Shown: piece by piece, positions 26,461-39,120 of the stretch
Position numbering within the stretch: position 1 is the first letter of the stretch
Layout of the letters: each line of letters opens with the position of its first letter
NCBI GenBank assembly: GCA_024291935.2
Contig: CM044317.1
Coordinates: 20,420,230-20,484,229, forward strand
DNA: 64,000 nt
Reading direction: 5' to 3'
Origin: Okapia johnstoni
Lineage: Eukaryota; Chordata; Mammalia; Artiodactyla; Giraffidae
Notes under the pieces: model-generated
What the model saw: only the letters and a program-made list of their open reading frames with translations
What the model was told of the DNA's origin: nothing
Databases searched by the model: none
Position numbers and translations under genes: made by a program

Positions 26461-27309
26461 TTGTAATTCCTGTCCCTGAACCAACAGGTGAAGCTTCCAC
26501 AGTACAGGTAATACCCCCTAAACACCAGAGAGCTGGGTAACAGACAAGATCTGAAACAATCTAAACAACCAAAGTCTACGCCTATGGAAAAGAGGATACA
26601 AACTGGGCTGAAGGAGAACACAGGAGACAAAAACAGAATAATCCCAAAGCACATATTATTAGAGAGTAAAAACAGCAACCCCAGAAAGGCAACAGAGCAA
26701 CAGAATTTTACTCAGGAAAGAATCAAAGCCTGTTAATTAATTGGTACTGATAAAATTTAAAGCTTATATTTTGAAATATAATTAAGGTGATGATAATAAT
26801 ATCTTAGAATATAGGCAGGAAAATTAAAGAGTAAACGCATTTGAATTAATAGACAAACTGACTGGTAAATCAATAATAGACTTTCATTCAAAAGCAAAAA
26901 AAAAAAAAAAAGAAGAAGAAAGTTTGTGCATCTTTGGTCAAGTTCTCTCATTTGAATACAGATCCAACAGTGACAACTGTGAGCCAGGCATCTTCTCCCG
27001 AACATTCCTCAGATGCCTCATTTCCACACAGTCCAAATGGAATTTACCATCATACTCTGCACTAACTTGCACTGCTGCCCTGACTTTTTCTTTTCCTGTC
27101 GTCCCCAATCTCAGATTCTGACACCACCTATCAGTCTTCTTTGTCAATAACCTTTCTCCTGACGTTAGCCTACTCCTACTACCAAGTCATTAGGTCTGTT
27201 CCCCCACACTGCCTCATTTCTAGTCATTTTCATCCCTGACCAGATGACTGGAGTATCCTGTTTGGCTGTCAGTCTTGTGCAATTCAAACACATTCTCCAT
27301 AAAGTCATC

Positions 27310-27475
27310 AGTTAGATTCCTACAAAATACAAGTCCCACGGTATCACTCTCTTGCTTAATATTCTTTAAAGACTTCTCTCCATTGCCACCAGGTTAAACT
27401 ACGAAATACTTGGCAAGTCATACAAAGCCCTCTACGATCTGGACCACTCAGCTCTCCAAGAGCTTTTGCCTCCAA
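27310..27475 (+). repeat. L2 fragment
   Basis: Matches the L2 segment with tacaaagccctctacgatct (27421-27440). The preceding 26925-27310 is low-copy-looking with no named repeat. Confidence 0.6.
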
Positions 27476-28174
27476 AAAGATCAGGCTTTCTCAGCTGAGG
27501 AGAAAAACCTATCTGCCATGCAGCAGGGCAATAAAACATAAATTCATAAATCCAAGCGATCATTTATTCTTATCAGAAGTGGTATGTATCATGGCATATT
27601 CCCAGAAATTAATCTTCATATTCCCATGTGCTTCCAAACTATGCTTTATCAAAAGTTACCCAAATTCACCTTAAACCAAATACAGAATAAATTTCTTCAC
27701 CTTCATGAAATATTCCCATGGCCCTGCATCCCATTGTGTTAAGACACAAAGCAAGTACAACTAGAGAATGGGTCATGTAAGCAGTTCTACATACACCCCT
27801 GGTACACAGAGCGCACGCTTGCCAAGGTCCTTTTTCCATCGTTTTGTGCACACATGTCCTCCACCACCATCACTACACCAACAGAACATGTGTTTTATAA
27901 TTCCAAGTGCTTTTCCTCATTCTTTTTCTTCAACAAATATCTTTCCATTTCCAAATAAGTCTTTATTTTTAACTGTCTGTTCACTCATACAAAAGGAGAG
28001 TCATTAAAACAAAAATCCAAAGGAAAATTAAAATTCTATTGCCTCAGAAATACTAAGCAAAAGGTACTAAGTCTAAAAATCATCAACCCATAAGGTGACC
28101 AAAGCAAAGCCATCGATTTTCTTTTTTTAATAAAGTGAGGAAAATGCTTTAAAATTAAGAGCATTTAACAAAGA

Positions 28175-28450
28175 AGCAAGAAGGCAGTGGCACCCCACTC
28201 CAGCACTCTTGCCTGGAAAATCCCATGGATGGAGGAGCCTGGTGGGCTGCAGTTCATGGGGTCGCTGAGTCGGACACGACTGAGCAACTTCACTTTCACC
28301 TTTCACTTTCATGCACTGGAGAAGGAAATGGCAACCCACTCCAGTGTGCTTGCCTGGAGAATCCCAGGGACGGCGGAGCCAGGTGGGCTGCCATCTATGG
28401 GATCGCACAGAGTTGGACACGACTGAAGTGACTTAGCAGCAGCAGCAGCA
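28175..28450 (+). mobile_element. BOVA2/ART2A SINE dimer with AGC tail
   Basis: Two body units in tandem (from about 28175 and 28318) without tRNA head, followed by a trinucleotide repeat (AGC) at 28435-28450. Confidence 0.88.
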
Positions 28451-30535
28451 ACAAAGAAGCAAGGCAGAGAAAACTCATGCAAACTATCATAATGTGAAAC
28501 ATCCAAACCATAAATAAATGAATATGCTTATCTTTAGGTAGAGAGATGTTAACAGGCATTTAATAAATGCCCTTTTTATTATTTCTGATGAGACAAAATA
28601 GATTATTTTAGCAACATTAAATTAGTTTCAAGAAGCATTTACCATTCATGTTATCATGTATTTTAGTCAGTAACCTCTTTCTCCTGATGCTGGTTGCCAT
28701 AAGACAAGTAGTCCTGTCTTAGTTATTTTTATTCAGAAAGATTTTAAACATCTCTATTTACACGTATTTCTTCCACAGTTTGAATAATTCATTAAATATT
28801 GAGAAGAGTTTTTGGCTATGTAAGAATATATCCCAGGATAAAATGTATTTAAAGACATCATTAAACTCCAAAACAGGTCTGTGTTTTACTGGTGCTCATC
28901 ATCAAGGTTCACTTCAAGCCTCCTTTGTTCATTGTCTAAAAGTGCTACCTTCTCAAATGCACAGCCTGCGTATGTTTGAGATTAACATCATTATATAAAT
29001 CGAGTATCCATGAGCATTACTGGGTCAGACTTATCATTAAATCATAAAAAATATATATTCTAGCATATAGCCACATTCAGAGATCTCCATAACCCTCTAA
29101 ACATGAGATGATAGCTAAATATCTTATCAATTAACATGTATAGTGTGACCTCATAGGACTCCAGAGGGTAAGACAAAACACACACAAAAAGAACAGATTT
29201 ATCTTCAACATTTGCCTGCTCATTCTCATTATCAAGACACAAGGGTATTATATAATGAATCAATGAATAAAAAATAAGAAGTAATGTAAGTAAACAGATT
29301 TTTGTTGAATTAATCTTGAGAATTCAACATCAAACACTCTAATAGTCAATATGCATGGGAATAAGTTATTAATAAGTCTATTCCAAAAGGGTCTTTTTAA
29401 AAAATTTATAACTTTTTAATGATAATAATTTCAAACAGAGAAAATTTGTAAGAATCAGAATTGTTCCAAGAAAGTTTCTGGACCCTTCATCCAGACCCAC
29501 GTATCTGTTAACATTCTGATGTTTTGAGGGAAAAGATTTTCTAAGAAAGGATTCAAAAAAGGTTATCACACTGAATTTCATAATGATGATGTTTTAGGGC
29601 CCAAGGGCAGCCGTCAGTATTTACTTAGAATTCCCACATAGAGCTCTGCATAGGCAACAGTACGGAATAATGCGATCTCTGCCCTTGAAGAACCACATGA
29701 TCGACTAGGAAAGGAGGAGACAGGCATCAGATGACAATGGATCATGAGTTCACAAGCATCAGAAATAATACCTGTCAAAATGTTGTGAGAATGACACAGC
29801 ATAAAGAAGCAGTCAGATGTAAAACTCCGGTAAACCAGGAGACTTCTCCAATGAAGTTGGTTTAAGACCGAGTTCTAAGTGAGAAGGCCTGTGATTGGCA
29901 AGAATAGGTCATTCTGCACAAAGAAAATGGGAAATTCAAGGGCACTTAAGCAGTTGCACTTGGGGCAGAAAAAAGATTCAGACATGCTTCATAAGATTCC
30001 TCATAAATTCTTTGAAAGGAAAGATTTTGTATTATCATATTTCATGTGGAAGAAAATTTGAACCTCAGACTGCATTCACAATCGTAGTTATCAAGCTAAA
30101 GACATAAAAGCAATAGCCTCAGGCCTAATATTCTTAGTTGTAAACTAAGCCACAGGGCCTTTGCAGCTTTTATATTAAGTATTTATAATAAATGAACAAA
30201 GAAACAACTTCATATTAAAAGGAAATGCCCTGATAAATCAGGTTTCAATAAGGCTAACTGTAATAGGGCTTAAGATGACAGAAAATAGAATAGTTATGAG
30301 CCTATAAGTCTAAATAAATAATTATCACTTCCATAAAACAAGGTGTTTTTTTTCCTTAATTATTAACTAAGAGTATTTTATAGATCTCATTTCTGGAAAC
30401 CAATTATTCACAGAGAAGCATGGATTTCATAACTGAATAAGGTGATAGCCTCACCTTTGAACTGTAACAAATTTTGCATGTAGACGGATCAAAGAGGATG
30501 GCAAAAATTAAAATAGAAGGCACAGTTTCCCATGT

Positions 30536-30541
30536 ACTTGC
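30536..30541 (-). promoter_or_regulatory. Non-canonical GC 5' splice site
   Basis: Reading the minus strand, the exon end and intron start are CAG|GCAAGT. Apart from the C at intron position 2, every base fits the U1 consensus, which is typical of genuine GC-AG introns. No GT donor that keeps the exon length (190 nt) and phase is available here. GC donors are about one in a hundred in mammals and are often linked to regulated splicing. Confidence 0.85.
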
Positions 30542-30731
30542 CTGCATCTGCTGTGTGAGTTCTCTGGCCAGGACAGTGTCCTGAAGAGCATTCTCCCGCT
30601 GAGAGGCATCCGCAAGTACATTAACTGTGGTTTCTGCTTCTTGTATCCACTTTAGGAAGTTCTCCAGATCCTTGCGAGAGCTTTGCACTGTCCTTAGCTC
30701 AGCCTCCAAGGCACTCTGTCTATCAGCAATG
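30542..30731 (-). CDS. UTRN: Utrophin exon, equivalent of dystrophin exon 55, with a GC donor
   Basis: The exon is 190 nt, the same length as dystrophin exon 55. It follows the acceptor TTGCTTGCAG and its first base C completes the Ser codon split with the previous exon. It encodes [19 protein letters not shown], then [20 protein letters not shown] and ARELTQQMQ: helix C of one spectrin repeat and helix A of the next, with the conserved Trp in LKWIQ. It ends in phase 0 after Gln, but the intron begins GCAAGT, not GT. If the donor is not used, the frame runs 45 more codons into the intron and stops at 30406-30404. The next exon (expected to begin DIQAEID) is outside the window. Confidence 0.94.
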
Positions 30732-31021
30732 CTGCAAGCAACAAAACGACAGGCAATCTCCATTACTTACAGTGTGACAGGCCACAGCAAGCCACACCCT
30801 AAAGAAAAAGTAACACACAGCCTCCAAGCAACCTTTATTTAAGGACCTAATGGAATTAGGAGATCTGTTTCTATGTGTGTCTTGAATAATCCTTAATAGT
30901 AATGTGAATTTTGAGAGGAAGGAGTGGGTGAGAGATATAAATATTAACAAAATCATATCCATATCATGAAATAATCATCACATTTTACAACTCATATATT
31001 AAGTTATTCTCCATACATTTT

Positions 31022-31203
31022 ATCTTCCCTGGTGGTAAAGAATCCACCTGCAATGAGGGAGACGTGGGTTTGATCCCTGACTTGGGAAGAGCCCCTGGAG
31101 AAGGGGAAGGCTACCCACTTCAGTATTCTGGCCTGGAGAATTCCAAGGACTGTATAGTCCATGAGGTCGCAAACAGTCAGACATGACTGAGTGACTTTCA
31201 CCG
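31022..31203 (+). mobile_element. Bov-tA SINE
   Basis: Sense element relative to plus strand, starting ttccctggtggtaaagaatc and ending gactgagtgactttcac. Lies 290 bp upstream of the 190-nt utrophin exon in gene sense, in antisense to the gene. Confidence 0.9.
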
Positions 31204-31499
31204 ACACTCAAAAGGTAATATCAATAAATATTCATCACATGACTAAATGAATTCTAGAAAGAAGTAAAATCTGAAGAAATGGTTAAGATACAATCAAATA
31301 GTTTAAAGGACTTACTTTATATATTTTAAACACTTCAGATCAACGCAAACTGGTTCTTTAAGCTGACATAATAACATTCAGAAGACACCAAACAATGAAG
31401 TTTTTATAAAGCATTCATTAAATCTACACCAAAAATTAAAGCATATATCTTGAAGTGGCATGATTTAAGAGATACACACACCTGTAAACCCAATCTGTA

Positions 31500-32085
31500 A
31501 AACTTCATGTATCTCAAAGCTCCATAAAAAGAAAACAACTTAATTTATGAATGGATACCAACAAGTTCACTCCTAAGTATTTAAACTCAAGAGAACTGAA
31601 AATATATATCCACACAAAAGCTTGTACACAAATGCAGCATTACTTATTTAGATGAGTCAAATAACAGAATCGACCCAAACATCCATCAATTGAGAGAGGA
31701 TGTGCTAAACAAAATGTAGTATATTCATCCACAAAATATTATTGCATCATAATATGGATGGACCTTGAAAACATTCTACCAAGTGAAAAGAAAAAAAAAA
31801 AAGGCCATATATTTTGTGATTTCATGTATATGGAATATTTAAGAGGACCAAATCCATAGAAAGAGAAAGCAGATTAGTTGTTGAGTAGGACTGGAAGGTA
31901 GAATAAAATGGGGACCGACTTGCTAATGGTTGTGGGTTTCTTTGGGGAGTGACTAAACGTTCTGAAATTAAGAGTATTGTGATGAAGCACAACGGGGAAA
32001 AGACACTAAAAGCCACTTAGTTGTACACTTTAAAAGGGTGAATTTCATGAACTATACCACAATTCAAAAATCAGCACATGTAATA
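31500..32085 (+). mobile_element. Old L1 3' end
   Basis: Degenerate L1 3' sequence with the family phrases for the end of ORF2 and 3' UTR (near 31660-31720 and 31820-32060). Inactive fragment. Confidence 0.7.
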
Positions 32086-32339
32086 AGATCTCATGTACAT
32101 ATTTTTTCTACCTGTCCATCAACTCATTCATCCATTCACCATCATCCATCCATCTGTATATACAGATAGAGGGAGAAAGGTCTGGAACACTAACAATATT
32201 AAAATAGCTCCAGGTGCTGGATTCTAGTGTGGTTTACTTTCCTATTAGTACTTTTCTGCATTCTTTGAATTTACAATAAATAAGCATCTTTCTTACATAT
32301 CAATAAATGCATTCATTTAAAAAATGGATGAAAAATTTA

Positions 32340-32935
32340 AATAGACATATCATCATAGAAGATAAATGGATAGCAAAAAAAGCACATGAAAAGATGCTCA
32401 GCATCATTAACCATCAGAAAAATGTAAACTCAAACCATAATGAGATATCACTACATATTAGAATGGCTTTAAGAAAATGACCAAACCAAGTGCTGGTAAC
32501 ATTACGAAGTGTAATGACTGCCACTCTCACAGTTGATGGTAGGAGTATAAAATGGTACAGCCATCCTGAAAAACAGTTTGGCAGTTTTTAATAAAGTTAA
32601 CCATGCACTTTAAGATACTAGCCAGGGATCCTATTCCCAAGTATTTACCCAAGGGAAATGAAAACACATGTCCACACAAAACTTACATGCAAATGTTCAT
32701 ATCAGCTTTATTCATAATGGTCTAAAGCTGATAATAACTCAAATATCATCAACCCGTAAATAGATAAATTGGGGCATATGCATATACTGGAATACTACTG
32801 AGCAATAAAAATCTAAATGCTAATGGAGGATGCAACAACATGGGTGGAACCTCAAATGCATTTTGCTAAGTGGAAGAAGCCAGACATAAAAGCTACATAC
32901 TGTGATCCCATTTACATAACATTCTGGAATGTCAT
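32340..32935 (+). mobile_element. Old L1 3' end
   Basis: Degenerate L1 segment, from gaaaagatgctcagcatcat (32386-32405) to about 32935. It ends where L2 sequence begins. Confidence 0.7.
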
Positions 32936-35300
32936 CAACCTCATTTCAACATTTACTTTTGAAAAATCTCCAACAGTGTGTGGCTGCCTACAGAACAAAT
33001 TGAAATTGCTTTCTTGGAACTCAATAATAATCCTCCATAATCTATCACTAACTTACTTTTCCAGCTTTACCTCCTAGTTCATTCCAATGATTCAAATCAA
33101 AGTGGGAGGTTCCTTTTCCTCTAGAATATTCTTAATACCAAGTCCACATAAAAATTTTATACTCACATAAAAATGTCCTTCTGCATTGATGAAAGAAATC
33201 AGACATGACACAGATAGATGGAGAACTATACCATGTTCATGGATCAGAAGAATCAATATAGTGAAAATGAGTATACTACCCAAAGCAATCTATAGATTCA
33301 CTACAATCCCTATCAAGCTACCAACGGTATTTTTCACAGAACTAGAACACATAATTTCACAATTTGTATGGAAATACAAAAAACCTCAAATAGCCAAAGC
33401 AATCTTGAGAAAGAAGAATGGAACTGGAGGAATCAACCTGCCTGACTTCAGGCTCTACTACAAAGCCACAGTCATCAAGACAGTATGGTACTGGCACAAA
33501 GATAGAAATAGAGATCAGTGGAACAAAATAGAAAACCCAGAGATAAACCCACGCACCTATGGACACCTTATCTTCGACAAAGGAGGCAAGAATATACAAT
33601 GGAGAAAAGACAATCTCTTTAACAAGTGGTGCTGGGAAAACTGGTCAACCACTTGTAAAAGAACGAAACTAGAACACTTCCTAACACCATACACAAGAAT
33701 AAACTCAAAATGGATTAAAGATCTAAATGTAAGACCAGAAACTATAAAACTCCTAGAGGAAAACATATGCAAAACACTTTCTGATATAAATCACAGCAGG
33801 ATCCTCTATGACCCACCTCCCAGAATATTGGAAATAAAAGCAAAAATAAACAAATGGGACCTAGTTAAACTTTAAAACTTTTGCACAACAAATGAAACTA
33901 TAAGCAAGGTGAAAAGACAGCCTTCAGAATAGGAGAAAATAATAGCAAATGAAGCAACGGACAAAGAATTAATCTCAAAAATATACAAGCAGCTCACGCA
34001 GCTCAATACCAGAAAAATAAATGGCCCAATCAAAAAATGGGCCAAAGAACTAAACAGACATTTCTCCAAAGAAGACATACAGATGGCTAACAAACACATG
34101 AAAAGATGCTCAACATCACTCATTGTAAGAGAAATGCAAATCAAAACCACAGTGAGGTCCCATCTCATGCAGGTCAGAATGGCTGCTATCCAAAAGTCTA
34201 CAAGCAATAAATGCTGGAGAGGGTGTGGAGAAAAGGGAATTACACTATTGGTGGGAATGCAAACTAGTATAGCTACTATGGAGAACAGTGCGGAGATTCC
34301 TTAAAAAATTGGAAGTAGAACTGCCATATGACCCAGCAATCCCACTGCTGGGCATGCGCACTGAGGAAACCAGAATTGAAAAGACACATATACCTCAAGG
34401 CTCATCACAGCACTGTTTACAATAGCTAAGATGTGGAAGCAACCTCGGTGTCCATCAGCAGACAAATGGATAAGAAAGCTGTGGTTTTACATATACACAA
34501 TGGAATATTACTGAGCTATTAAAAAGAATGCATTTGAATCAGTTCTAATGAGGTGGATGAAACTGGAGCCTATTAAACAGAGTGAAGTAAGTCAGAAAGA
34601 AAAACACCAATACAGTACATTAACGCATATATATGGAATTTCGAAAGATGGTAATGATGACCCTATATGCAAGACAGCAAAAGAGACACAGATATAAAGA
34701 ACAGACTTTTGGACTCTGTGAGAGAAGGCGAGGAGGGGGATGATTTGAGAGAACAGCATTGAAACATGTATATTACCATATGTGAAACAGATCACCAGTC
34801 CAAGTTCGATGCATGAAACAGGGCACTCAAAGCCAGGGCACTGGGACAATGCTGAGGGATGGGATGGGGGGCATGTGGGAGGGGGCAGTTCAGGATGGCG
34901 TACACATGTACACCCATGGCTGATTCATGTCAATGTATGGCAAAAACCACCACAATATTGTAAAGTAATTAGCCTCCAATTAAAATAAACTAATTTTAAA
35001 AAAATATGCCCTTCTGACCATCTTCACCTACCAAAATCCTTCCAGTCCTTTAAGGGTTAAGGACTACCTCCTCCAGAACATCTCAACCTAATTAGGTTTC
35101 CTTGCCCAGAGTTCATAAAAGGTCAAAACTCCTCTTTAGAAATTTATCACATGTATCCTGAAAAAACCCTTAGACTGTGATCTTATCTCACTCTTACATT
35201 TTACTTTAACTATATCATAGAGATTTCTTGTCTTTCTCCCAGTTCTATAAACACACAATAGGCAAAAGCAGTCTTTTGCATCTCCATATTTCTCCGAGTC
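32936..35300 (+). repeat. L2 fragment split by an L1
   Basis: 32936-33172 (gcctacagaacaaattgaaa) and 35016-35300 (accatcttcacctaccaaaa) are consecutive L2 parts; the L1 at 33184-35004 was inserted between them. Confidence 0.6.
33184..35004 (+). mobile_element. Ruminant L1, 5' truncated
   Basis: A 1.8-kb L1 with the 3' part of ORF2 open from 33186 to 33875 ([40 protein letters not shown]) and continuing in broken frames ([20 protein letters not shown]), then a 3' UTR ending in an A-rich tail. Duplication atgtccttctg (33173-33183) / atgcccttctg (35005-35015) flanks it. It splits an older L2. Confidence 0.93.
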
Positions 35301-35314
35301 TTTATTATAGCATT

Positions 35315-35519
35315 CTGTGTAAGCCAGTCAGTCATGTCTGACTCTTTGTGACCCCATGAACTGTAGCCCACCAGGCACCTCTGTCCATGGAATTCTCCAG
35401 GCAAGAATACTGGAGTGGGTAGCCATTTCCTTCTCTGGGGGATCTTCCTGATGCAGGGATCAAACACAGGTCTCCTGCATTGCAGGCAGATTCTCTACGA
35501 TCTGAGTTACAAGGAAGTC
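35315..35519 (-). mobile_element. Bov-tA SINE
   Basis: Antisense element: body (catgtctgactctttgtgac) first, tRNA head (cattgcaggcagattctcta) at the right end. Confidence 0.9.
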
Positions 35520-36554
35520 ACCATTATAGCATTATAATAGCATTTATAAAATAATGAAAATCTTTTTGTAACAGGACTTTAAAATTACCTCCCAATACCA
35601 CTTTTCAAGAAGCTACAGAGTGAAGGCCTCCAGAATATTCAGTTTGTAAATCCAGAAATAAGACAACATATTAAGAAGCATAAAAACAAGAAATCCAACA
35701 CATGGAGAAGCAAACCGGCTCTCACATTAATGGTGAAAGGAGATCTCAGACAAAGGGTTATGTGTTCAAATCGGATTAGGTGAAGCCTGTCTTCGTCATA
35801 CCAACTGCTCTGTTTCTTGTTTCAATTTGACAAAATTAACAAAGAAGACACTCTGGCAAAACAGAGTCTTCAAAAGTGGACAAACCCAGGTGTTGCTATT
35901 ATGGGTACACAGGTTAAGCTTGTGAAAAGTACTGTAACTTTAACTTATGTGTCATATGTCAAATATTATGTTGAAGTCTGCACTCTCTTACCATTAGTAT
36001 GACATTAAAATCAACTTCTTCATCCTAACAGGAAAAAAAAAAGGACAAAAACAAATAAACAAAAAACTCCATGAGATCCTAGGAGGAAAGCACAGAAAAT
36101 CCCTAGGATAATGGCTGTGCACCAGGTTTTGAAAACTGTCTCCAAAAGAGATGTCTGCAAGAAAAATTATTAGAAGTGATAGATGGCTTAATGTGATTGA
36201 CCTTGTAGGAAATTGTACTGTCAGGCCATGGAAAATGTGGGAAGAATTAGCAATAGGTGCAAAGAAAACTAAGCATACAAAAACAAGGCAATTAGTAATT
36301 TCAGGTAAAATAAATAGAGAAGAAGCAAAATTATAGGAAATGTCAGTGCTTGGCTGTTAATGATGCTTAGACAGGCACAATAACGTCAACACTGAGTATC
36401 TGCTTCTCTAAAAATTCAATGATAAGATGATACAGACACTATGGAAAACAATATGGCAAGCCCTCAAAAATTTAAAAATAGAATTAACATGATCAAGCAA
36501 GGAGAGGAAAAACGATGCCCCCAGGGAGAGGGCTGTGGTGAGTAGTGAGAGAAC

Positions 36555-37031
36555 CCTTTAAGTCTCCTACACATGAACCTCAGGTTGCAAACTATCAAAC
36601 ATGCAAATGTGCATTTCCATGTCCAGTCATGAAAGCTAGTTCACACGCCTGGCATACATTGTATGTGCGTGCGTGCATCTTTTACAAGCGGTTGTTTTTA
36701 TGTACTTGACTGCACAATACTGTGTAGAGTATGGTAGTATGGTGCCTTTATTTCAAGCCCAACAAGCATAAAAGCAGCAGTGATGTAGCTGGGACTACTG
36801 AACTTTCAAAGTACTGTACAGTAAAATTAAAAGTGTCTATTTTTTGTGTTTGCTTGTTTTTTATGTATTATTTGTGGGAAAAGTATTATAAACATATTAC
36901 AATACAGTACTACATAGCTGATTGGGTTAGTTAGGTACCTACACTAACTTCGTTGGAATTAACAAGCAAATTGGGCTTATGAACTTGCTCTCAGAATAGA
37001 ACTCATTTGTTTGGAGGGGATTACTGTATTA
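36555..37031. mobile_element. Tigger-like DNA transposon remnant
   Basis: Imperfect terminal inverted repeats: left near 36560 (agtctcctacacatgaacct), right near 37010-37031 (tttggaggggattactgta). The interior has the repeated acagtac motifs seen in this group. Non-coding. Confidence 0.6.
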
Positions 37032-38059
37032 TAAATCTCCCAATTTTTAAAATATTTTTAATCATATGCATATATTTCCTTTTAATATTTAGAAGTTATC
37101 CACCAGAATTTGTGTGGTTGGTGGTGATGGTGTTTAGTCTTCCACCTAACCCTGCCTATATTTTCAATTATTAAAACATCAACTAAAAAAAAAAATACTA
37201 AGAATAGCCAAATAAAGGCTGCGCCAAAAAAAGTATCAGAATTAAAGGAGTACACCTGCACAGGTAATCAACCACGAGCAGACAATTCTATTTTAAGAAC
37301 ATTCATACAAAATTTAGTAATTATAAATTTAGTACACTATTCTTATTTTAAGAACACATAAAATTTAGTAGTTATAAAATTTAGTGAAGTCAAACATTTT
37401 CATTTTACATAATAAGTGTCCTATATTCTTAAGAATAAAGATATACATAACATGCACATAACAAGTTATGTGCCAAACAGTTAATGTAAAATCACATCAT
37501 TACAGATTAGCTCTATTAGCCCTAAGAATGCTCAGACTAGGGAAGAAGGAAGAGGATACAAACGTCTAAGAACCTCATGGGTGAAGTCGAAGAGTCCCTC
37601 TATGCGAGTCATTTATATACTTAACAAGCATGAAGGACTAGCCTAGCAGGGGAGGTGAAAAGTCTAAAATGATGCTTCAAAGGAAAAGGGAGGTAAGAGG
37701 ATCATGAGCACTTGACCTTAGACAGTATTGGATCCACTGAGCTGCGTTAATACCAGCAGCACACTCTGGTAACCAGCAGAACATTCTGAATTCAGAAACT
37801 AGGGCATTTACTGTAAAACTGTCAAATTATCTACTAGTCATCAGTGGGAAAAGAGACTGTCCTTTAAAAATATTCACTTCGTAGGAAATTGTTGCAAAAT
37901 AACTTTTAGGCCATGGTTAAGAGACATCTACTTTGTTGGTTACTAAAGCAAAAAGAACTGAACTGAACTGATAGTAAAAAGAATACAGGTTTTGAATGAA
38001 GGCAGATATGGCTCCACCACTGAATAGCTGTAAAAGCTAGGGCAGTGCCCACCTCCTCC

Positions 38060-38345
38060 CACATAATTTTCATCATCCTTAAACTCCACTTGGCACCTAG
38101 GTTTTCCACGGTCTGAGCCTTGCTTACCTCTCCTAAGATCATTTAATCACTCAAGCCTCATGCTTTATCTACCTACAAAAATGAACCAATCACTAACCCT
38201 CAAAGTGGTCACTGTTTCACATTTAGAGCTTTATTTTTTACTTTAAATATCCTTCTTCACTCCACCCCCTCCCACTGACTTTTCCCCTTCTGCCTGGTTA
38301 ATTTCTACTTCCCTTACAGAACTGGGTGCAGACACCTTCCAAACC
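38060..38345 (+). repeat. Probable L2 3' region
   Basis: C/T-rich sequence with the order gcttacctctc ... cttctgcctggttaatttct typical for diverged L2. Confidence 0.4.
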
Positions 38346-39009
38346 TATGGTATCTCATTCCACAGCATCCCATAATTTCTTTTATGGTGGCTATTAGCAG
38401 GTCATTGCTGCTGTAACAACAAATCACCACAAATACAGTGGCTTAGAACATTTTCCTTAATTTGGTGAAATACTAGGAAATTAATTTTATTTATAGGATG
38501 CAAATGTGCACTTTAATAATAAATGTTCCTGGGGAATTTTTTAAATTCACAAATATCTGGTGTCATATTTTTTGACCATGATCATAATCAACTACTAAAA
38601 ATAATGAACATACAGAAAACTAAATTCTGTGTACAGAAGTTCAAATTATCTTCATGTTATTATAATAAATATACATTTTAAAAGCAAAATCACAATATAT
38701 TATTGTCTTATTTTTGAAACTAATATAAGTTCATGTGATATTTCTAATAGAGTATAGCTCAAAGGTATCAGTTCTCCACATCACTCATTTCATTCTTTTC
38801 TTAAAAAGTCTAGAATAGTTACACTGGACACTACAAGATACTACAGAAATCTTTTATTTATTTTCAAGGAATTTCACATGATTTATCATAATACCATAAG
38901 GCAAAAAAAGTCACTAAAATTAGAGGCTCAGGCATATGTATGCACACTACATGACATAGGCTAATAAGTTACTTTTACCGCCATTTGTATACTGCTCTCA
39001 GAAGGAAAC

Positions 39010-39120
39010 CACCTAATTTTACCACCTCTGCCATTTACTAGATATATGCCTTGGGGTAAACCATTCAAATCTCCAATTTTCTATTTCCATCCTTAAAATA
39101 AGGAGCTTGGACTAGCTGAG
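39010..39120 (+). repeat. MIR fragment
   Basis: Phrase cctctgccatttactagata and aataaggagcttggactag fit a diverged MIR. Confidence 0.5.

Larger units (their letters stand above)
1..30541 (-). other. UTRN: Utrophin intron (dystrophin intron 55 equivalent), partial
   Basis: At least 30.5 kb of intron; its 3' end is outside the window. The part from 1 to 16000 holds BovB, L1, Bov-tA and MER2-like elements listed separately. From 16000 to 24600 I see AT-rich sequence with one clear MIR (18430-18700), a faint MIR-like patch near 16255-16400 and a LINE-like stretch near 17000-17300, and no exon. 24700-25400 carries the candidate first exon and promoter. 25400-30540 has an L1 end, an L2 piece and a BOVA2; 28500-30400 holds AT-rich sequence and perhaps an old unclassified repeat near 29600-29950. 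Confidence 0.9.

Noticed and set aside
26262..26678. 138-codon minus-strand open frame with hydrophobic segments
   Set aside because: Partly antisense to an L1 3' end; hydrophobicity comes from AT-rich codons. No splice sites or conservation argument supports it.
28435..28450. AGC repeat as a coding polyglutamine or disease-type expansion
   Set aside because: It is the usual tail of a BOVA2 SINE in an intron, as at 58352-58371.
30404..30763. Open frame starting at Met ([10 protein letters not shown]) as a separate small gene
   Set aside because: It is the utrophin exon 30731-30542 extended into both introns; the first residues are read from intron sequence before the acceptor.
37955..37971. 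BovB or Bov-tA insertion marked by an ACTGA repeat
   Set aside because: Only three ACTGA-like units are present without any element body, so it cannot be supported as an insertion.
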